Shown: positions 21,772-34,249 of the stretch, piece by piece
How the letters are laid out: each line of letters begins with the position of its first letter
How positions within the stretch are numbered: position 1 is the stretch's first letter
NCBI GenBank assembly: GCA_032622095.1
Contig: CP136061.1
Coordinates: 213,370,373-213,434,372, forward strand
Source of the DNA: Siphonodentalium dalli
Taxonomy: Eukaryota; Mollusca; Scaphopoda; Gadilida; Siphonodentaliidae
Length of the DNA: 64,000 nucleotides
Reading direction: 5' to 3'
The notes under the pieces: model-generated
What the model was told of the DNA's origin: nothing
Database searches by the model: none
The model's input: only the letters and a program-made list of their open reading frames with translations
Made by a program: the position numbers and the translations under genes

Positions 21772-22423
21772 TTAAAGGGGTACTGTACACAAAGATAGGC
21801 GATTTTTTTATTTACTCCCATTGAAATAACTTTCAAGTTAGATTCTGTTCGTGTTATATGAGTTTCGTATAAACCTAATTTAGCTAAGAAAATATTGATC
21901 TTGGAAACAAAAATATTACGATCTCAAACTACGCGCCATGTGTTTGACCGTCACCGGAGAAGACGCAGCTCGCAGGAAGAACCGGAAGTTCATTGCTGAC
22001 AGCTTCGATTGATGCATTCAATCTCTTCCATCGAACAATCTCACTCCCTATAAAATACTTGACTCTTTATGACTCTTGTTTCTTTCTCCCTGTTTTCCGA
22101 ATCGGTTATAACGGGCCTTCTTTTGCAGGTAACATGTTTTGTTTGCAACTCAATAATGTTCGCGAACGGCCGTCGATAAAAGACACGCAGCAGATGCGAT
22201 TTCAAGAACGGTAACTCGTAATGGCATAATTCTCCATTTTATGAATCCAGCCATAAATGAATTTATATTAAATAATTCAATTTAACTTTTACGATAGCCT
22301 ATTACCCGGAACGTTTTCAGTAGACATCGTCGACTCAAATTAGTTATTTTATAATATAATATTCATATTAGATCGCTATTGTCACCGGGAATTTATTGAA
22401 ATTGGGGTACAGTACCCCTTTAA
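21772..22423. mobile_element. TTAA-flanked MITE, copy 3, nested
   Basis: This 652-bp element has ends TTAAAGGGGTACTGTAC. It is inserted at the TTAA of a GCTTAAGC palindrome in the surrounding GCGCTTAAGCGC-rich element. The flanks read GTGC-TTAA on the left and TTAA-GCGC on the right, which restores GTGCTTAAGCGC when the insert is removed. This supports TTAA target duplication. Non-coding. Confidence 0.85.
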
Positions 22424-22814
22424 GCGCAAATAGGGCATTTACGCTTAAGCGTAATTAATTACGCTTAATTGCGCTTAAGCGCAATCAATTGCGCTTAAGC
22501 GTAATTGTGACTACTATCTAACCTACCCATAAACTATTAGCATGACCTGGTGTATCACCTAGCAACACAAGATGAGCATTGGGCTAATTTTGACCTGTAC
22601 CCAACAGTCAAACTGTGAGTATGTGTTCAACAAGGAGAATCCCCTAATTACATATTATCAGCATCCCTCTATCCAAAGAATTGATGTCGCCTTCCCGGAA
22701 CTCTAGGAATGTTTTGTATGATGTTTTTAATGTATTTTTGCACAGATTTTAGCCTTTACTATGGTAATATCCTATACATGCATGCCGTGTCACTGCATGA
22801 GGGCTTTCTTTCCT

Positions 22815-23032
22815 CATACAGTAATGCTCTATTTAATCGACTTCTTAACCACAGCAGAATTATGGGTAACTTTTCAGGATTTAGTCGGAAATATGGCTTG
22901 TTGCCATTCATCGAAAAGGTCTCGAGAGCTTTCCGATGAATGGCAACAAGCCATATTTCCGACTAAATCCTGAAAAGTTATCCATAATTCTGCTGTGGTT
23001 AAGGAGTCGATTAATTAGAGCATTACTGTATG
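22815..23032. repeat. Near-perfect 218-bp hairpin
   Basis: Arms of about 100 bp start CATACAGTAATGCTC, and the inverse ends GAGCATTACTGTATG. Only a few mismatches are visible. The centre GGTCTCGAGAGC is also partly palindromic. It forms the core of the element at 21.7-23.65 kb. Confidence 0.9.
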
Positions 23033-23656
23033 GTTTACTTATTGACTTAAATCAGGGGGAAAAAACCCTATTTTCATATTATCAGCATCCCTGCAGCTGA
23101 TCCCTGTCCAAAAAATGGTGTGTAATTACTGGAGCTTTGGTGTCTCAGTCCTGAAGCTCTAGTTTTTCTTATTAAATCAGCAGCTCTTGCACAAATCTAT
23201 AGTATTTCCATGATCATATAGTGTGAATGTGGTGTCACCGAGGCTTGCTTCCCTCATATGGTGTGCCTGTATACTCGAAAATTTAAGAAAATCAATGTCG
23301 CCCCGACTAATACAGAAAGTAATGCTATTGCAAGTAGCCCCAACTAATATATACCGAAGATAATATAATGCTATCACGAATCGCTCCAACTAAAACAGAA
23401 GGTGAGACTATTGCGAGTCAGCCATTTTGATAAAGAAGTTGGGCTAGCTCCCTACCCATCCAAACCAATGAAACCAAGAAGTGACATGTCAATAGGAGTT
23501 AATGCTAAGTTATGGAGAAATCTATTTATTCACCAGGGGTGTTTTGTTACATATAACCATGAATTGCGCTTAAGCGCAATTAATTACGCTTAAGCGCAAT
23601 GATTGCGCTTAAGCGCAATTGATTATTAAATGTGAATTTGGCCTCCCATAATAATA

Positions 23657-24460
23657 GCTTACTATAGACTGGGACTCATATAATATATAATAATATATTA
23701 GTCCCAGCTACATGTAGGTAGAAATGTGAACAGTAGACATCCTGAGATACAAACAATATATATTATTGATTGTTTGATTTTCCAACCAGTATTTAGTGGG
23801 GGAATGTGTTGTTTTTAGACCAACAGCAGTATATTCTTCTACTTTTGGTCCAAAGTTTGGTCGGAATGGCTATCGGTTGAACAATTTAGGTTTAGAGGGT
23901 GTCAGGTTGGACATTTCAGTTGGAAATGTTTGAGGTACCATTTGGAAAATTCAACTGGGGGGGGGGGTGAAAAGTAGTATTTCGAGAACATTTGACTTTG
24001 GTCTGGTTCAAGGTACGTACATTTGAAAATGTCAAGGTGGACAAACCCAAGTTTCCCAACCACCCACCAATGGGGACCATCTACATGTAGCCACCTCCCC
24101 GGTTATAAGGTATAAGACACATTGGCTACATGTATGCGACTAGAGATCTCCATTGTGGGGGGGGGGGGTCTCCAACGATAACTTACTATTATTATCACAG
24201 CTCCCAGTTAGTGGCCAAGACATAAATGCTATTCTCTCCAGTCAATTATTTACCAGATCGACATACTTCTAAGTTAGGAATGAAATAGACAAGACAAGAG
24301 AAAAATGTAATCCTGTCCATTTTGGTCAATACATGTAGGCGATCACTACCATAAATATGGTAATATAATTTTTTTGCCTCAAGGCGACATATCATATTTC
24401 TGAATGCCATGCTACATGTAACTAAATATGAAATGTTCCAGATACCATAAAATCTCTTAC
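23657..24460. other. Intron spacer
   Basis: TGGGACT, AT-rich, ATTAGTCCCAGCTACA hairpin at about 23668-23705. A relative lies at 25046-25082. G10 runs at 23957 and 24160. Confidence 0.5.
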
Positions 24461-25007
24461 AGGTACCGGTACTTAATCCGATCAGAGGGTCCCCATATAA
24501 TCACATTCCAACAACAACATTTTTTGAAATGACGCTTCAGTTTTCAGAATCTAATAATTGCCCAAAAATAATGAAAAGCACCATCAACTATAGTATAAAA
24601 TTGCACAAAACCTGTTATTTATCAACATTTTGTTCAACGAAATTTTACCGGTTTGTCAAATATCTGACACAAAAAGCCACTTGATTTTAGAGTTATCCAT
24701 CTTTGCCCGCAATTTGGTCAATGAAATTCTTCTCGATGACTTTCTATTTTGCCGGTTTGTCAAATATCTGACACAAAAAGCCACTTGATTTTAGAGTTAT
24801 CCATCTTTGCCCGCAATTTGGTCAATGAAATTCTTCTCGTTGACTGTCTATTGGGCCACTATAATTAAAATAATAGATTTATAACATCGATATCTGATCA
24901 CTCTGAGCTGTGGTGGGTGGGTTCCTCGACTCGAATCAAATATTTTTTACCCCCGAAGTCAAGGAAATAGTAATTTGCGACCGTTAATTCGGATTGAGTA
25001 CCTTTAA
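24461..25007. mobile_element. Inverted-repeat element with internal 104-bp tandem duplication
   Basis: The ends AGGTAC-CGGTACTTAATCCGA and TCGGATTGAGTACCT are roughly inverted. The body matches 56821-57175. Within it, 24648-24751 is repeated almost exactly at 24752-24855 (CCGGTTTGTCAAATATCTG to GAAATTCTTCTCG). Confidence 0.65.
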
Positions 25008-25089
25008 GATCTAACAGCAACCATATCTCAACCCCACTACAATCTGGGACTAATATATGTTATACATGTATTAGTCCCAGCTACAATCA

Positions 25090-26985
25090 GTGAACCTGAT
25101 GAATAATTTTAACAGCATCTGAAAATGAAAGAAACATCCCACACCTTGTCTACGATATAATGAAAGCCATAATTGTAAATCAATCAGCTCTGCGTGTACC
25201 GGTATACATGTATATGTACACATATTGGACCCACATGAATTGCTATATTCTCCATGTTAATTTAAAACGAGCGCACCACTTTAACAAACTCATTATTGAG
25301 TATTATATCAATAGCGATGTGTTTGTTAAAGTGGCAAGGTCATTTTAAATTTATACTCCTTTTAACATCAGTAGGCCTACACAATCATTCGTTGCATAAC
25401 TTTCATTAAATTTTCCTAGTACTGAATATAAACAGTACTGGTACAATAACACTAGCAGTACTGGAACCGACCATACTGTAGGTGTCTGGCCTGTTTATTA
25501 CCTTTTTAATTTGTTCTGATACATCAGGTACTTATAATAAATGATAGTTCATTCAGACAACATCCTCTAAGTTGCCTAATAATAGAGACAAACTAATAAT
25601 AGTGATGGTGGGATTTTTTAGCTAAAATTAATAATAGTTTAAACCACAGGAATTTCACTCTATGTCTCTTAGTGATCTGATCATGGGAAGTGTTCTCCAA
25701 ATATAATAACAGTGTTGACACTATCATATTATTGACACTATTATTGCACATGAGAGTACCGTTACTAGTAAATGTAGATGCTAATATGAGTAAGTCATTA
25801 TCAAGTCTGGCTCTTCTTGAATTCAACTATCATAGTGATATTCAACTACATGTATTATATCTTAATTGTACTACCATACACAATGTATACTGGTACGGTA
25901 TATACGTAAACTCCAGGTTTTCTCTATTTTTACTAAAACTTCATGGAATCATCCCACTTCGTAATGCACAACCACTTAAAATGTACATGTATATAACACT
26001 ATAAGTTTAACAGAGCAAATGAGAAGGCATCATATTCCAATATAAAAAGAATTCTACAGCTTATTACAGGAGACCTGTTTATTTCATAATGGCAGAAGTA
26101 CATGTGCATGTACCGGTATGCCATTTGAAATTTTGAATGACATTATAAATAACTTCTCACCAAGATGATTTCAAAATTCTAACTACTAGTACAAGTAAAT
26201 CAGTTAAATAATCAAAAATGCCAGCACCGATATATATACTGTACTTAGTACATGTAGTAGGTACCGTACTTGGAGATATTTTCACCACTTCATAATAGTT
26301 GAATATATACGGTACATGTACCGGTACAATGGAATTCAAGTTGTGTCAGACCTGTTGTTTGGCATAAACAATGTACCAGTAAGTGACTTTGGTGATCACT
26401 GTTAGTCATTGATTTTGATAACATAAGTTCATGATTTTTACAAAATAATTTTAATGAATCAAAACCATGTGCAGCCGCATGTGTAACATGTAACTGTCTT
26501 TGTCCATTAGTCATTATCCAAGTCTGGTTTAGTCTTGATCTAATGATCAAAGGCGGAATGTTACTAGTATGTACCGGTAACTTATGATCATGATCCGGGA
26601 GTCTGATGAATTATAATCCATTTCACAGCATTGTCCATGTCTGCATGTTTCATGACATGTTTGGTAAACATCCTCACTCGATACACTGACACTGGTGAGT
26701 GGTGCCATTGCCATTCTGATTCTCCAATCTCCATATCATGTTCTACCCTTCACAAGTTCACACACATGTAGCTACTGTACTTCTAATCAGTCTAATGTAC
26801 TATGCAGAATGATAGAATCTGAATGAACATTCAATGACCTTTTACGGCATCAGCGTTGACTGCATTTCAGCGTTGACTGCATTTCAGCATTGAAGGGCTG
26901 AGGAGTCCAGAATAGAACTATAATCATCATATTTTGCAATAATCATTACATTGTTTGCATTCTTCCATTGCCTTGGCTTGGGTCA
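25090..26985. other. Intron spacer
   Basis: Short GTACATGTACCGGTAC words recur (25198, 26104, 26315, 26568). The word CAGCGTTGACTGCATTT is duplicated in tandem at 26860-26885. A 104-codon plus frame (25690) is not convincing. Confidence 0.4.
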
Positions 26986-26991
26986 ATCATA

Positions 26992-27132
26992 GTCCAACAA
27001 ATTAGACTATTCGGATTAATACATATTTTAATATTTGGACATTTACGATTGTATTAATCCTTAAGGATTAAAAGGTCCATAAATGTCCAGATATTAAAAT
27101 TCCTATTAATCCGAAAGTCTAATTTGTTGGAC
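26992..27132. mobile_element. 141-bp MITE with TA duplication
   Basis: TIR GTCCAACAAATTAGACT continues as ATTCGGATTAAT, inverted at the right end. It is flanked by TA at 26990-26991 and 27133-27134. Length and TA target suggest a Tc1/mariner-type MITE. The word GGTCAATCA also occurs just outside both ends. Confidence 0.8.
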
Positions 27133-27270
27133 TAGGTCTAGGTCAATCAGTGCTATTCACTTATTCGAGCCAATGTCCATGATAATGATAACAGTTGAAT
27201 ACGGCAAAGCCTGACCTGCCACACTCAGTGACTCACACACAGTGTCTGTGACCAGTCCAGTGTTAGTTCA

Positions 27271-27341
27271 GCCATGAACGTAGTGCGTATCCTTCTACGC
27301 TGGAAGCAGCAATCTGCGAAAGCGGTCATGTTGACCAACTT
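27271..27341 (+). repeat. Conserved 69-bp dispersed repeat, copy 2
   Basis: It matches the inverse of 2353-2421 with only a few differences (one substitution in GTTCAGCCATG and one or two inserted bases near TTCTACGCTGG). The identity is higher than for most repeat pairs here. Confidence 0.85.
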
Positions 27342-27344
27342 CAC

Positions 27345-28825
27345 CAAGTCCAGTGTGCGATATTCGGATTGGTCCCGTCACTTCACATGATATTTTCTGA
27401 TAATTAAGCGATATTTCTAACACCCAAACGGGTTAAAACAGTCTATATCTAATCCGTTGTGTACACGAAAGAATGAGATACACATTTTCTGCGAATAATG
27501 AACGAAACAAGCAGATATGACAGATGAAAAAACTATTTATTTTTAACACATAAAAATTCGGAAATTCCACACCGGAAGTTCGGCTGCGCATTGCGAATGT
27601 GCAGGGTGTCGAATACGGACTGTGAAATAACGTACTCTAACTCTGGGAACAATTTATCCCCAATTTCATGCACAAGAATGTTTAAACATTATCATAACAT
27701 ATTCGACTTGTTTTTAATTTGTTTTCATGAAAAGGAATGATAAAAGGCACAATAAACATATCTAGAACGACAAATAAATCCAAATTAGCCATTTCCCCGT
27801 CATATTACGGTCAGGCAAGCGAGGTACAAAAATGTATGAATCTGAGTACGAAAGTCGGAGTGTTCCTCTATCGTATTGCAATAATCGCCAACCTATTATA
27901 ATATAAAAAAGCTATGCAGGGGGATAACTCGGAAAAAAAATTATTGTTGTGGAAAAAGTCTCATTGTGAGACTTTAAATAGCGATGTTTATTCACTAATC
28001 ATTAAATTTTGTATCTACGTCGAGATGAAAATGTATCATTTAAATATACTTCTGTGTAGTAGAAACTTAGATAGTTGTTGCCAAATTTCATGCATTAGAC
28101 TGGTCCTTGCACCAGCCATCCGATTCGTAGTAACCTAGGCTAACCTATTTGGCTTATATATAGGATGCTCACGTGGCACCCTGCATGGAGGGAACAAAAT
28201 GTAAATTGTCCATTCATTTCTTCTGAAGTTCACTTTAAGCATGGTCTAATGTATCTGAATTACATACATATGGATTAAAATTGAGGCACAATTATTAGAG
28301 ACAGGCTCGTTCTTGTTATATTCAAATATAAGTTATGGCCGTTAGAGTTTAAAATTGTCCAGGCTGTGCATGGTGTATTCATGAAGTACAATCATGTTTT
28401 ATTCAGTCAACCGGATTAAGACATCTTTCGATTTTGCTGTCCTAATACCTTTTTCTATTACTTACTCAAACGACCCCTTTCTATTTACCATTTCCAAAAC
28501 ACCAACTAACCCTTCCCATCATATACATGTATACATTGTATGCTGCCAGTTGTCATACTACTTCGCGCAGAGATTCCTTCACGAGATTCAACATTTGAAT
28601 TCAGCCGACTGGCTTGGTTTGTTGTCGTATATACAAGTCTCAAAATAAGGTGCATGTTTTTTGCGAGTTCAGATCCATCTGTGGATACCAACTTTGACCG
28701 ATATGATAACAGTCTGCATTTAATTTCAATTATGAGTGGGTGCCCGGCTTTGGTTCGTTATAATTATGCACACATATGACTAGGACTAACATCTAAATGG
28801 GAAACCTAATCCTCTCTTACGAAAT
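27345..28825. other. Intron spacer
   Basis: No recognised gene. Small frames of 61-84 codons are at chance level. Confidence 0.4.
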
Positions 28826-28829
28826 CTGA

Positions 28830-29205
28830 AATCCGAAATTGTAAATCAAACATGATCGAACAACACTGGACACAAATATTCAGTGATATTAAAAACTCAG
28901 ATTCATCCAGAGCAATTACGTACAGTAATATAAAATCTCATTCTGGTATATGCCGATATTTGTTGTATCTCCCTAAACACCTGACAGCATCATTAGTGCA
29001 AATCAGAACATCAAACCATAGATTCAATCGAAAAAGCGCGATGGCATAAAATAGAGAGTAAGATGTGCGATACATGTAAATCTGACACATCGGAGACGAG
29101 TATCATTTTTGCACTCGTCTGTGACAAATATAAATGTCTACGTGAGCGCTATATCCTAAAATATTACTTGGAAAATCCTTCGCGCGGCTCATGGGCTCTT
29201 GTCAA
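28830..29205 (+). pseudogene. Second non-LTR retrotransposon C-terminal fragment, frameshifted
   Basis: The plus frame from about 28852 reads DIKNSDSSRAITYSNIKS and YLLYLPKHLTASLVQIRTSNHRF. This is the same region of a non-LTR ORF2 as in the copy at 15 kb, with L-V-Q-I-R-T-S-N-H-R-F aligning to the RLRTRNSRLP part. The frame stops at 29049. A +1 shift at about 29042 continues the homology as WHKIESKMCDTCKSDTSE, then LVCDKYKCLRERYILKYY, up to a stop at about 29205. The C-x2-C and terminal Cys are kept but the Asp-Glu-x-His is degraded. It is a dead, 5'-truncated copy inside the 18.9-kb intron, in antisense orientation to the host gene. Confidence 0.7.
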
Positions 29206-29484
29206 TTGAAAATATCTCTCGTTTGAAACAACTCTCTATTTTTCTATAAAATGCCTTTAGAGAAGTCTCTTAATTGCAACTAATTGTATACCTTGTGGAA
29301 GGCAGCTGAATTAGCTCATTGCATGGTCAAAAATTCAAACTGATAGTCAAAAGGACATTGAAAACATAAGAAGAATATCACTTATATACACACACGATTT
29401 TTAAAAGAACAAAATAAGGAACAAGGAAAACAAAACAACACGTTTGTAGGGAGGGGTCTCATTTTCATTGTGTACATATTGTAT

Positions 29485-30420
29485 ACTAGCAGGTTTACCC
29501 GCCTTTGCCCAGGTTAAAGTGATGTGAAACCCTCTGTGGATATTTGGTGGGAATAGAGAATGCTCTTGCTCTCAACGTGTTACACGTATTCTCATAAATT
29601 GTATATCCAAATGGCATAGTGGCTCACCTTGTCAGGTCGGAGCGATTATCATTTTGTTTATCGCCTTTAATCCGTCCCACCAATAAGGAAGTATTTATTT
29701 ATTTACAACTGCGTATACTTCAGACGTTATAGCATGAAACATTAACATCATAAACACATTAGTTCGAAAAAATAAAAGACGACAATTGTGTTTTACATAG
29801 AGATGTTACAATCAATCAATCAATCAATCAATCATCAATCAATCAATCAATCTAGTTTATCATATCTTCATGAAGATACATATGTTTTAAAGATATGTCC
29901 AGGTGCTCCTCTGTTCTGGTGCTTTATACTAGCTAATCATTTTCAGTTTAAAAGAATTGATGTTATGCAGTATAGCAGCTACATGTGCACGGCACAGCGA
30001 TATTTTGAGTTGTTTATGTTAGGCGATGAGTCTGTTCTAAAAAATGAAAGAAATCCTCTGTGTCGGGCAGATATACCCTTGTCAGATGTCAATATTGGAG
30101 TATCCTGAAAAGTCATGTGCTACGGACTGCGTTTTCCTTTATCTCAGAAGTAACCATATTTGACTGCACACTGTGACCACTATTTTTGAACAGGCCTGCT
30201 CTACATTTCCATATATCTTGACAATTAATATTGTAACTTTTTTTGTGGAAACTATATTGAATGGGAAAGACTCAATCGTGTTATAATATATACATGAGCC
30301 ATTCCAATATACAATCCTCTGACGATTCAATGTCCCTCTGTTTGAATGAATATATGTATCTCTTAAATAGATTGATATAAATATACTTTTAATGCTTTCT
30401 TCTATGTATCTGTGTTGCTA
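29485..30420 (+). repeat. Left part of dispersed retroposon-like repeat, copy 1
   Basis: It begins CTAGCAGGTTTACCCGCCTT then TGCCCAGGTTAAAG and matches 42409-43140 (AATGCTCTTGCTC, TTACACGTATTCTCATAAAT, TTCATTTATCTCAGAAG). A (CAAT)n run lies at 29808-29852. ACCCGGCGTTGCCC-type starts are typical of non-coding ends of non-LTR or Penelope-like repeats. I cannot name the family. Confidence 0.65.
29808..29852 (+). repeat. (CAAT)n microsatellite
   Basis: Ten or so CAAT units with one interruption (CATCAAT). Confidence 0.95.
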
Positions 30421-33075
30421 GATCATTATAAGAATGCCCTGATTTCCATCCCCATATAAATATGACAGTTGAGAAGATATAATTGTTCAAGTGACTTAAT
30501 TCGGTTACCATTTGTCGAGATTGTGAAATTGGAATGCCAAAAACTCCTTAGAACGACATGGAGATGGCCTGGGAGATGACTAAAAATAACTTTGTTGGAT
30601 ATCGGCGAATTGAACAATCTTATAAATGCTAGTGAATCTCCTCTCGCCATCCATGACCCAAACGACCCCAAATGTGATTTAATTCATCATATCATTAGAG
30701 AAGAACGTGCATGAATTTGGTGGAATCAGTGCTAAATATATTTGTATCAACGTTGGTGCAACTCCCCTCATGCATGACTTGAACCGCGCCACTTTTGTCA
30801 TATTTAAACCACGTCTATTAGACTCATGCATGCATTATATAATGGAGATGATTATATATAAGGATTAACTGCCATGTGGAGTGTTTTATGGAGATGTAAC
30901 CGTGAGGTAAGTGGTGATAACTTGTGTAAAACCCATACAAGTTATCACCACTTACCTCACGGTTACATCTCCATAAAAACACTCCACATGACAGTTAATC
31001 CTTATATTTATATACATTTAGCGAAAAAGCGACTTTTGTAAATGTTTTAAATCGAAAAGTGTATCGTGACAAAACCAGCCCAAAATATCCCATAGCACAC
31101 CAGCTGAAGTTATTTTTGTACCATTTGTCACGTGACTGGTCGGAATTTCCCATTTGTGGCGTGAAATTTGTTTTAGAAATTAATACTATACGTGACACCA
31201 AAGGTGTTTTTGATCAATTTTATATTGGCAAAACTTAACACGAATAATTTCAAAACGAGGCTCTTTATATTGACACTCGATGAATTATTAAGTCAATCCT
31301 GGGCGGGTGCAAATTCACCCAAAACATTACGCGTTCTTCTTCACCATAATATATGACGCGTCGATGTAATTATCGTTGCAGTTATCACTTTCTTCCGCGT
31401 TCACCGGGTTATAACTGCAACTAGTCTCGTGGGCGCCGACCAATCGGAATGCTGGATTTAGGGATAATCACACTCAGTATGTAAATATATAATTTGGTGG
31501 TAATCGGCAACTAAACAAATTCTTATCATAGTTATTACCCCCCCCCCCCCAATCTCTCACCCAAACGACACCAATTTCGCGTCTTTAAATCACACGTTTA
31601 TATTCCTTGTATCACGGAGAAGAATAATATATCAATTTGGTCGAAATCTGTGCTAAAAATTGCCCCTCCCCTGACACCAACGACGTCACTTTAACCCGCA
31701 CCATTATCTTACTCGTAAAAAGTTACCCCTGTTAGACCGCCTTGGTGCCATCTCGATTGTACCCTTAAAGTTATATATAGAACACAGACAGATATTCGCA
31801 AATATTTGATTCATTGTATCATTTGAGAATAACGTGTATGAGTTTGATGGTAATTGGCACTAAACATATTTTTTATAAGTTTTTGGTGACCCTCCCGTCC
31901 CTATTTCGGTCTCAAGCGGCGCCACTTTTATCATCATTAAACCACACACTTAGACTCATTATAGAGATGAATATATATAAAATTTATGAAAATTGGCGAG
32001 TATACAAATTCGTATAAAATTTATGGCCACCGTTGCATATCTCTCACCCAAAAGGCACCAATTTGGCGCATTTAAACCACACGATTAGATTATTTGTATC
32101 ACGGAGAAGAATATTTATCAATCAGGTGGAAATCCGCGCTAAACATATTGTTTATCATTGTTTGTGTCCCTCTCACCCTCTAGGCACCCCTGACTCGAAT
32201 GGCCCCACTTCTTGACATCTTTAAACCACACAATTAGACTCCTGATATCATGGAGATTATTATTTGTAAGTTTGGTGCTAATCCGCGACTAAACAAATTT
32301 TTATCAAGTTTAGTGCCCACCCCACCCCACCCCATCTCTCGCCAAAGCAGCAGCGTGTATGACGTCTTTAAAATCACACGATTAGATTCCTCATATCATG
32401 GATAAGAATGTGTATCAATTTGGTGGAAATTGGCGCTAAAAATATTGTGTATCAATGTTGGTGCCCCTCTCCCTTTCAGTGCACCCCTGACTCGAATTAC
32501 GCCATTTTGACAGCTTTAAGACACGCCATTAGACACCTCATACCATGGGGATGAATTTGTATAAGTTTCGTGGCAATCGGCGACTAAACCAATCCTGATC
32601 AGATTTAGTACCCACCCCCCCCCCCCCCAAAATCTCTCATCACAACGACACCAATTTTGCGTCTTTAAATCACACAATAAGATTCCTTGTATCACGGAGA
32701 AGATCTAAGAAGAATGTGCATCAATTTTGTGGAATTCGGGGCTAAAATTATTTTGATCAATTTTTGTGCCCCTCTCCCCTACCGGGCATCCATGACGCGA
32801 ACGGCGCGACTTTTGACATATTTAAACCACACCATTAGATTCCTCATATTATGGGGATGATTATATATAAGTTTGGTGGCAATCGGCGAAAAAAAAATAT
32901 TCTGCCCCTGACAACAACGGCGTCACTTTATAAATTTTTAACCCTCGCCATTATCTTTCTTGTAATAAGTTACCCCTATTAGACCACTTTTGTGCCATCT
33001 AGGTGGTCCCCTGTGAATTTCTATAGAACACAGACAGACAGACAGACATTCGCAAATATAGATATAGATAATATA
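30420..33075 (+). repeat. Tandem repeat block A, monomer about 147-149 bp
   Basis: Diverged monomers repeat the words TTTAAACCACAC-ATTAGATTCCT, ATCA(C/T)GGAGA, TTTGGTGG-AATCGGCG-CTAAA and TGCCCCTCTCCC. Successive TTTAAA anchors are at 32071, 32220, 32367, 32515 and 32664, spacing 147-149. Two monomer types alternate (GGAGAAGAATGTGTATCAA versus GGAGATGATTATGTATAAG), giving a dimer near 295 bp. It ends in (CAGA)n and ATAGATATAGATA at 33030-33075. A 0.6-kb stretch at 30.86-31.48 kb is foreign. Confidence 0.8.
30856..31006. repeat. Near-perfect hairpin with 70-bp arms
   Basis: The left arm contains AAGGATTAACTG, TGGAGTGTTTT, GAGATGTAACCGTGAGGTAA and GTGGTGATAACTTGT. The right arm is the inverse with one inserted A and a T-to-C change. 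The loop is GTAAAACCCA. It sits within the satellite-like repeat block. Confidence 0.95.
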
Positions 33076-33264
33076 TTGTATATGTGTTTTGCATGTTACT
33101 CATTAATTTGTGTCTGCGCAATAAAGCATTCATTCGCTCTGGGTCGTATATATACCATACATGATTTTGTGACGTCACCAATTATTATCTAATACGACAT
33201 TGGTGTTTTTAATTTTTGCGAGCACTTTTGTCGCACAATAGATTGGTGGGCTTAAAGCATTAAT

Positions 33265-34245
33265 GTCGGAATCGGAAATAAACGTATGTGTCTTTCAATT
33301 GCCGGCGTTCCAAAATGAGGGGAGTTAATATCGGAATTATGCACAGTGAAGTTCATTCATTTTATTGAGAACATAATTATGACATATTAAGGATTGTCAA
33401 ATATTTGCAATGGAAGCCTAAAATATAAATCGCGCGTACAATGGGTCAATCTCAATCACTCTGGCAGGGCGTGAGAAAATACTGGAGTCGAAATCGAAAT
33501 TCGTGATGCATGCACACGTTATTATATCGCGTTTAAATTATCCTAATATTACATATAGTACATACGTGAATCTGATAATCATTAGATATCCTTCTAATTT
33601 CATGAATCGACAAGGAACACATACTTATGAAGTTGCACAAAGCAGAAAATACATTCAGGTTATCGCATATTAGGTGGTGGTGAAAGCTACATGATGACGT
33701 TGTTCGTCGAGTTTCGTTCAAATCGACATGATCGTAATGTCGTAATCGGAAAAAAACGTGTGTGTCTTTCAATTGCCGGCGTTCCAAAAATGAGGGGAGT
33801 TACTCTCGCAATTATGCACATTGAAGTTCATTCGTAGCGGCGGTTTACATTTTATTGAGAACATAATTATGAAATATCAAGGACTGTAAAATATTTGCAT
33901 TGGAGTGGCCTAAAATATAAATCGCGTGCAATGGGAAAATCTCAATCACTCTGCATGGCAGGGCGGGAGACAATACTGAACTCGAAATTCGTGATGCATG
34001 CAAACGTTATTATATCGCGTTTAAATTATCTTAATATTACATAGTACATATGTGCATCTGATTATCCTTAGATATCCTTCTATTTTCATGAATCGAAAAG
34101 GACCACATACTTATGAACAAAGCAGAAGATACATTCAGGTTATCGCGAATTCGGTCGATGGCGAAAGCTACATGATGATGTTGTTCGTCGAGTTTCGTTG
34201 AAATCGACACGATGACATTTTATGAATGAAATGAACATGATGAAA
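33265..34245 (+). repeat. Two-unit tandem duplication, unit about 474-480 bp
   Basis: Unit 1 (from about 33265) and unit 2 (from about 33740) share CTTTCAATTGCCGGCGTTCC (33292; 33766), ATGAGGGGAGTTA, AACATAATTATGA, ATATCGCGTTTAAATTAT and TGTTCGTCGAGTTTCGTT. Non-coding; unit 2 has a short insertion GTAGCGGCGGTTTA. Confidence 0.9.
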
Positions 34246-34249
34246 TCGA

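Larger units (their letters stand above)
21724..23650. mobile_element. GCGCTTAAGCGC-rich inverted-repeat element (host of copy 3)
   Basis: TIR TATGGGAGGCCAAATTCAC at 21724 and inverted at the right end, 23650. Both ends are flanked by ATAATA (21718-21723 and 23651-23656), a possible 6-bp duplication in AT-rich DNA. Subterminal GCGCTTAAGCGC motifs cluster at 22430-22505 and 23566-23622. A 218-bp hairpin lies in the middle. Without the nested MITE it is about 1.3 kb. No transposase seen. Confidence 0.8.
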
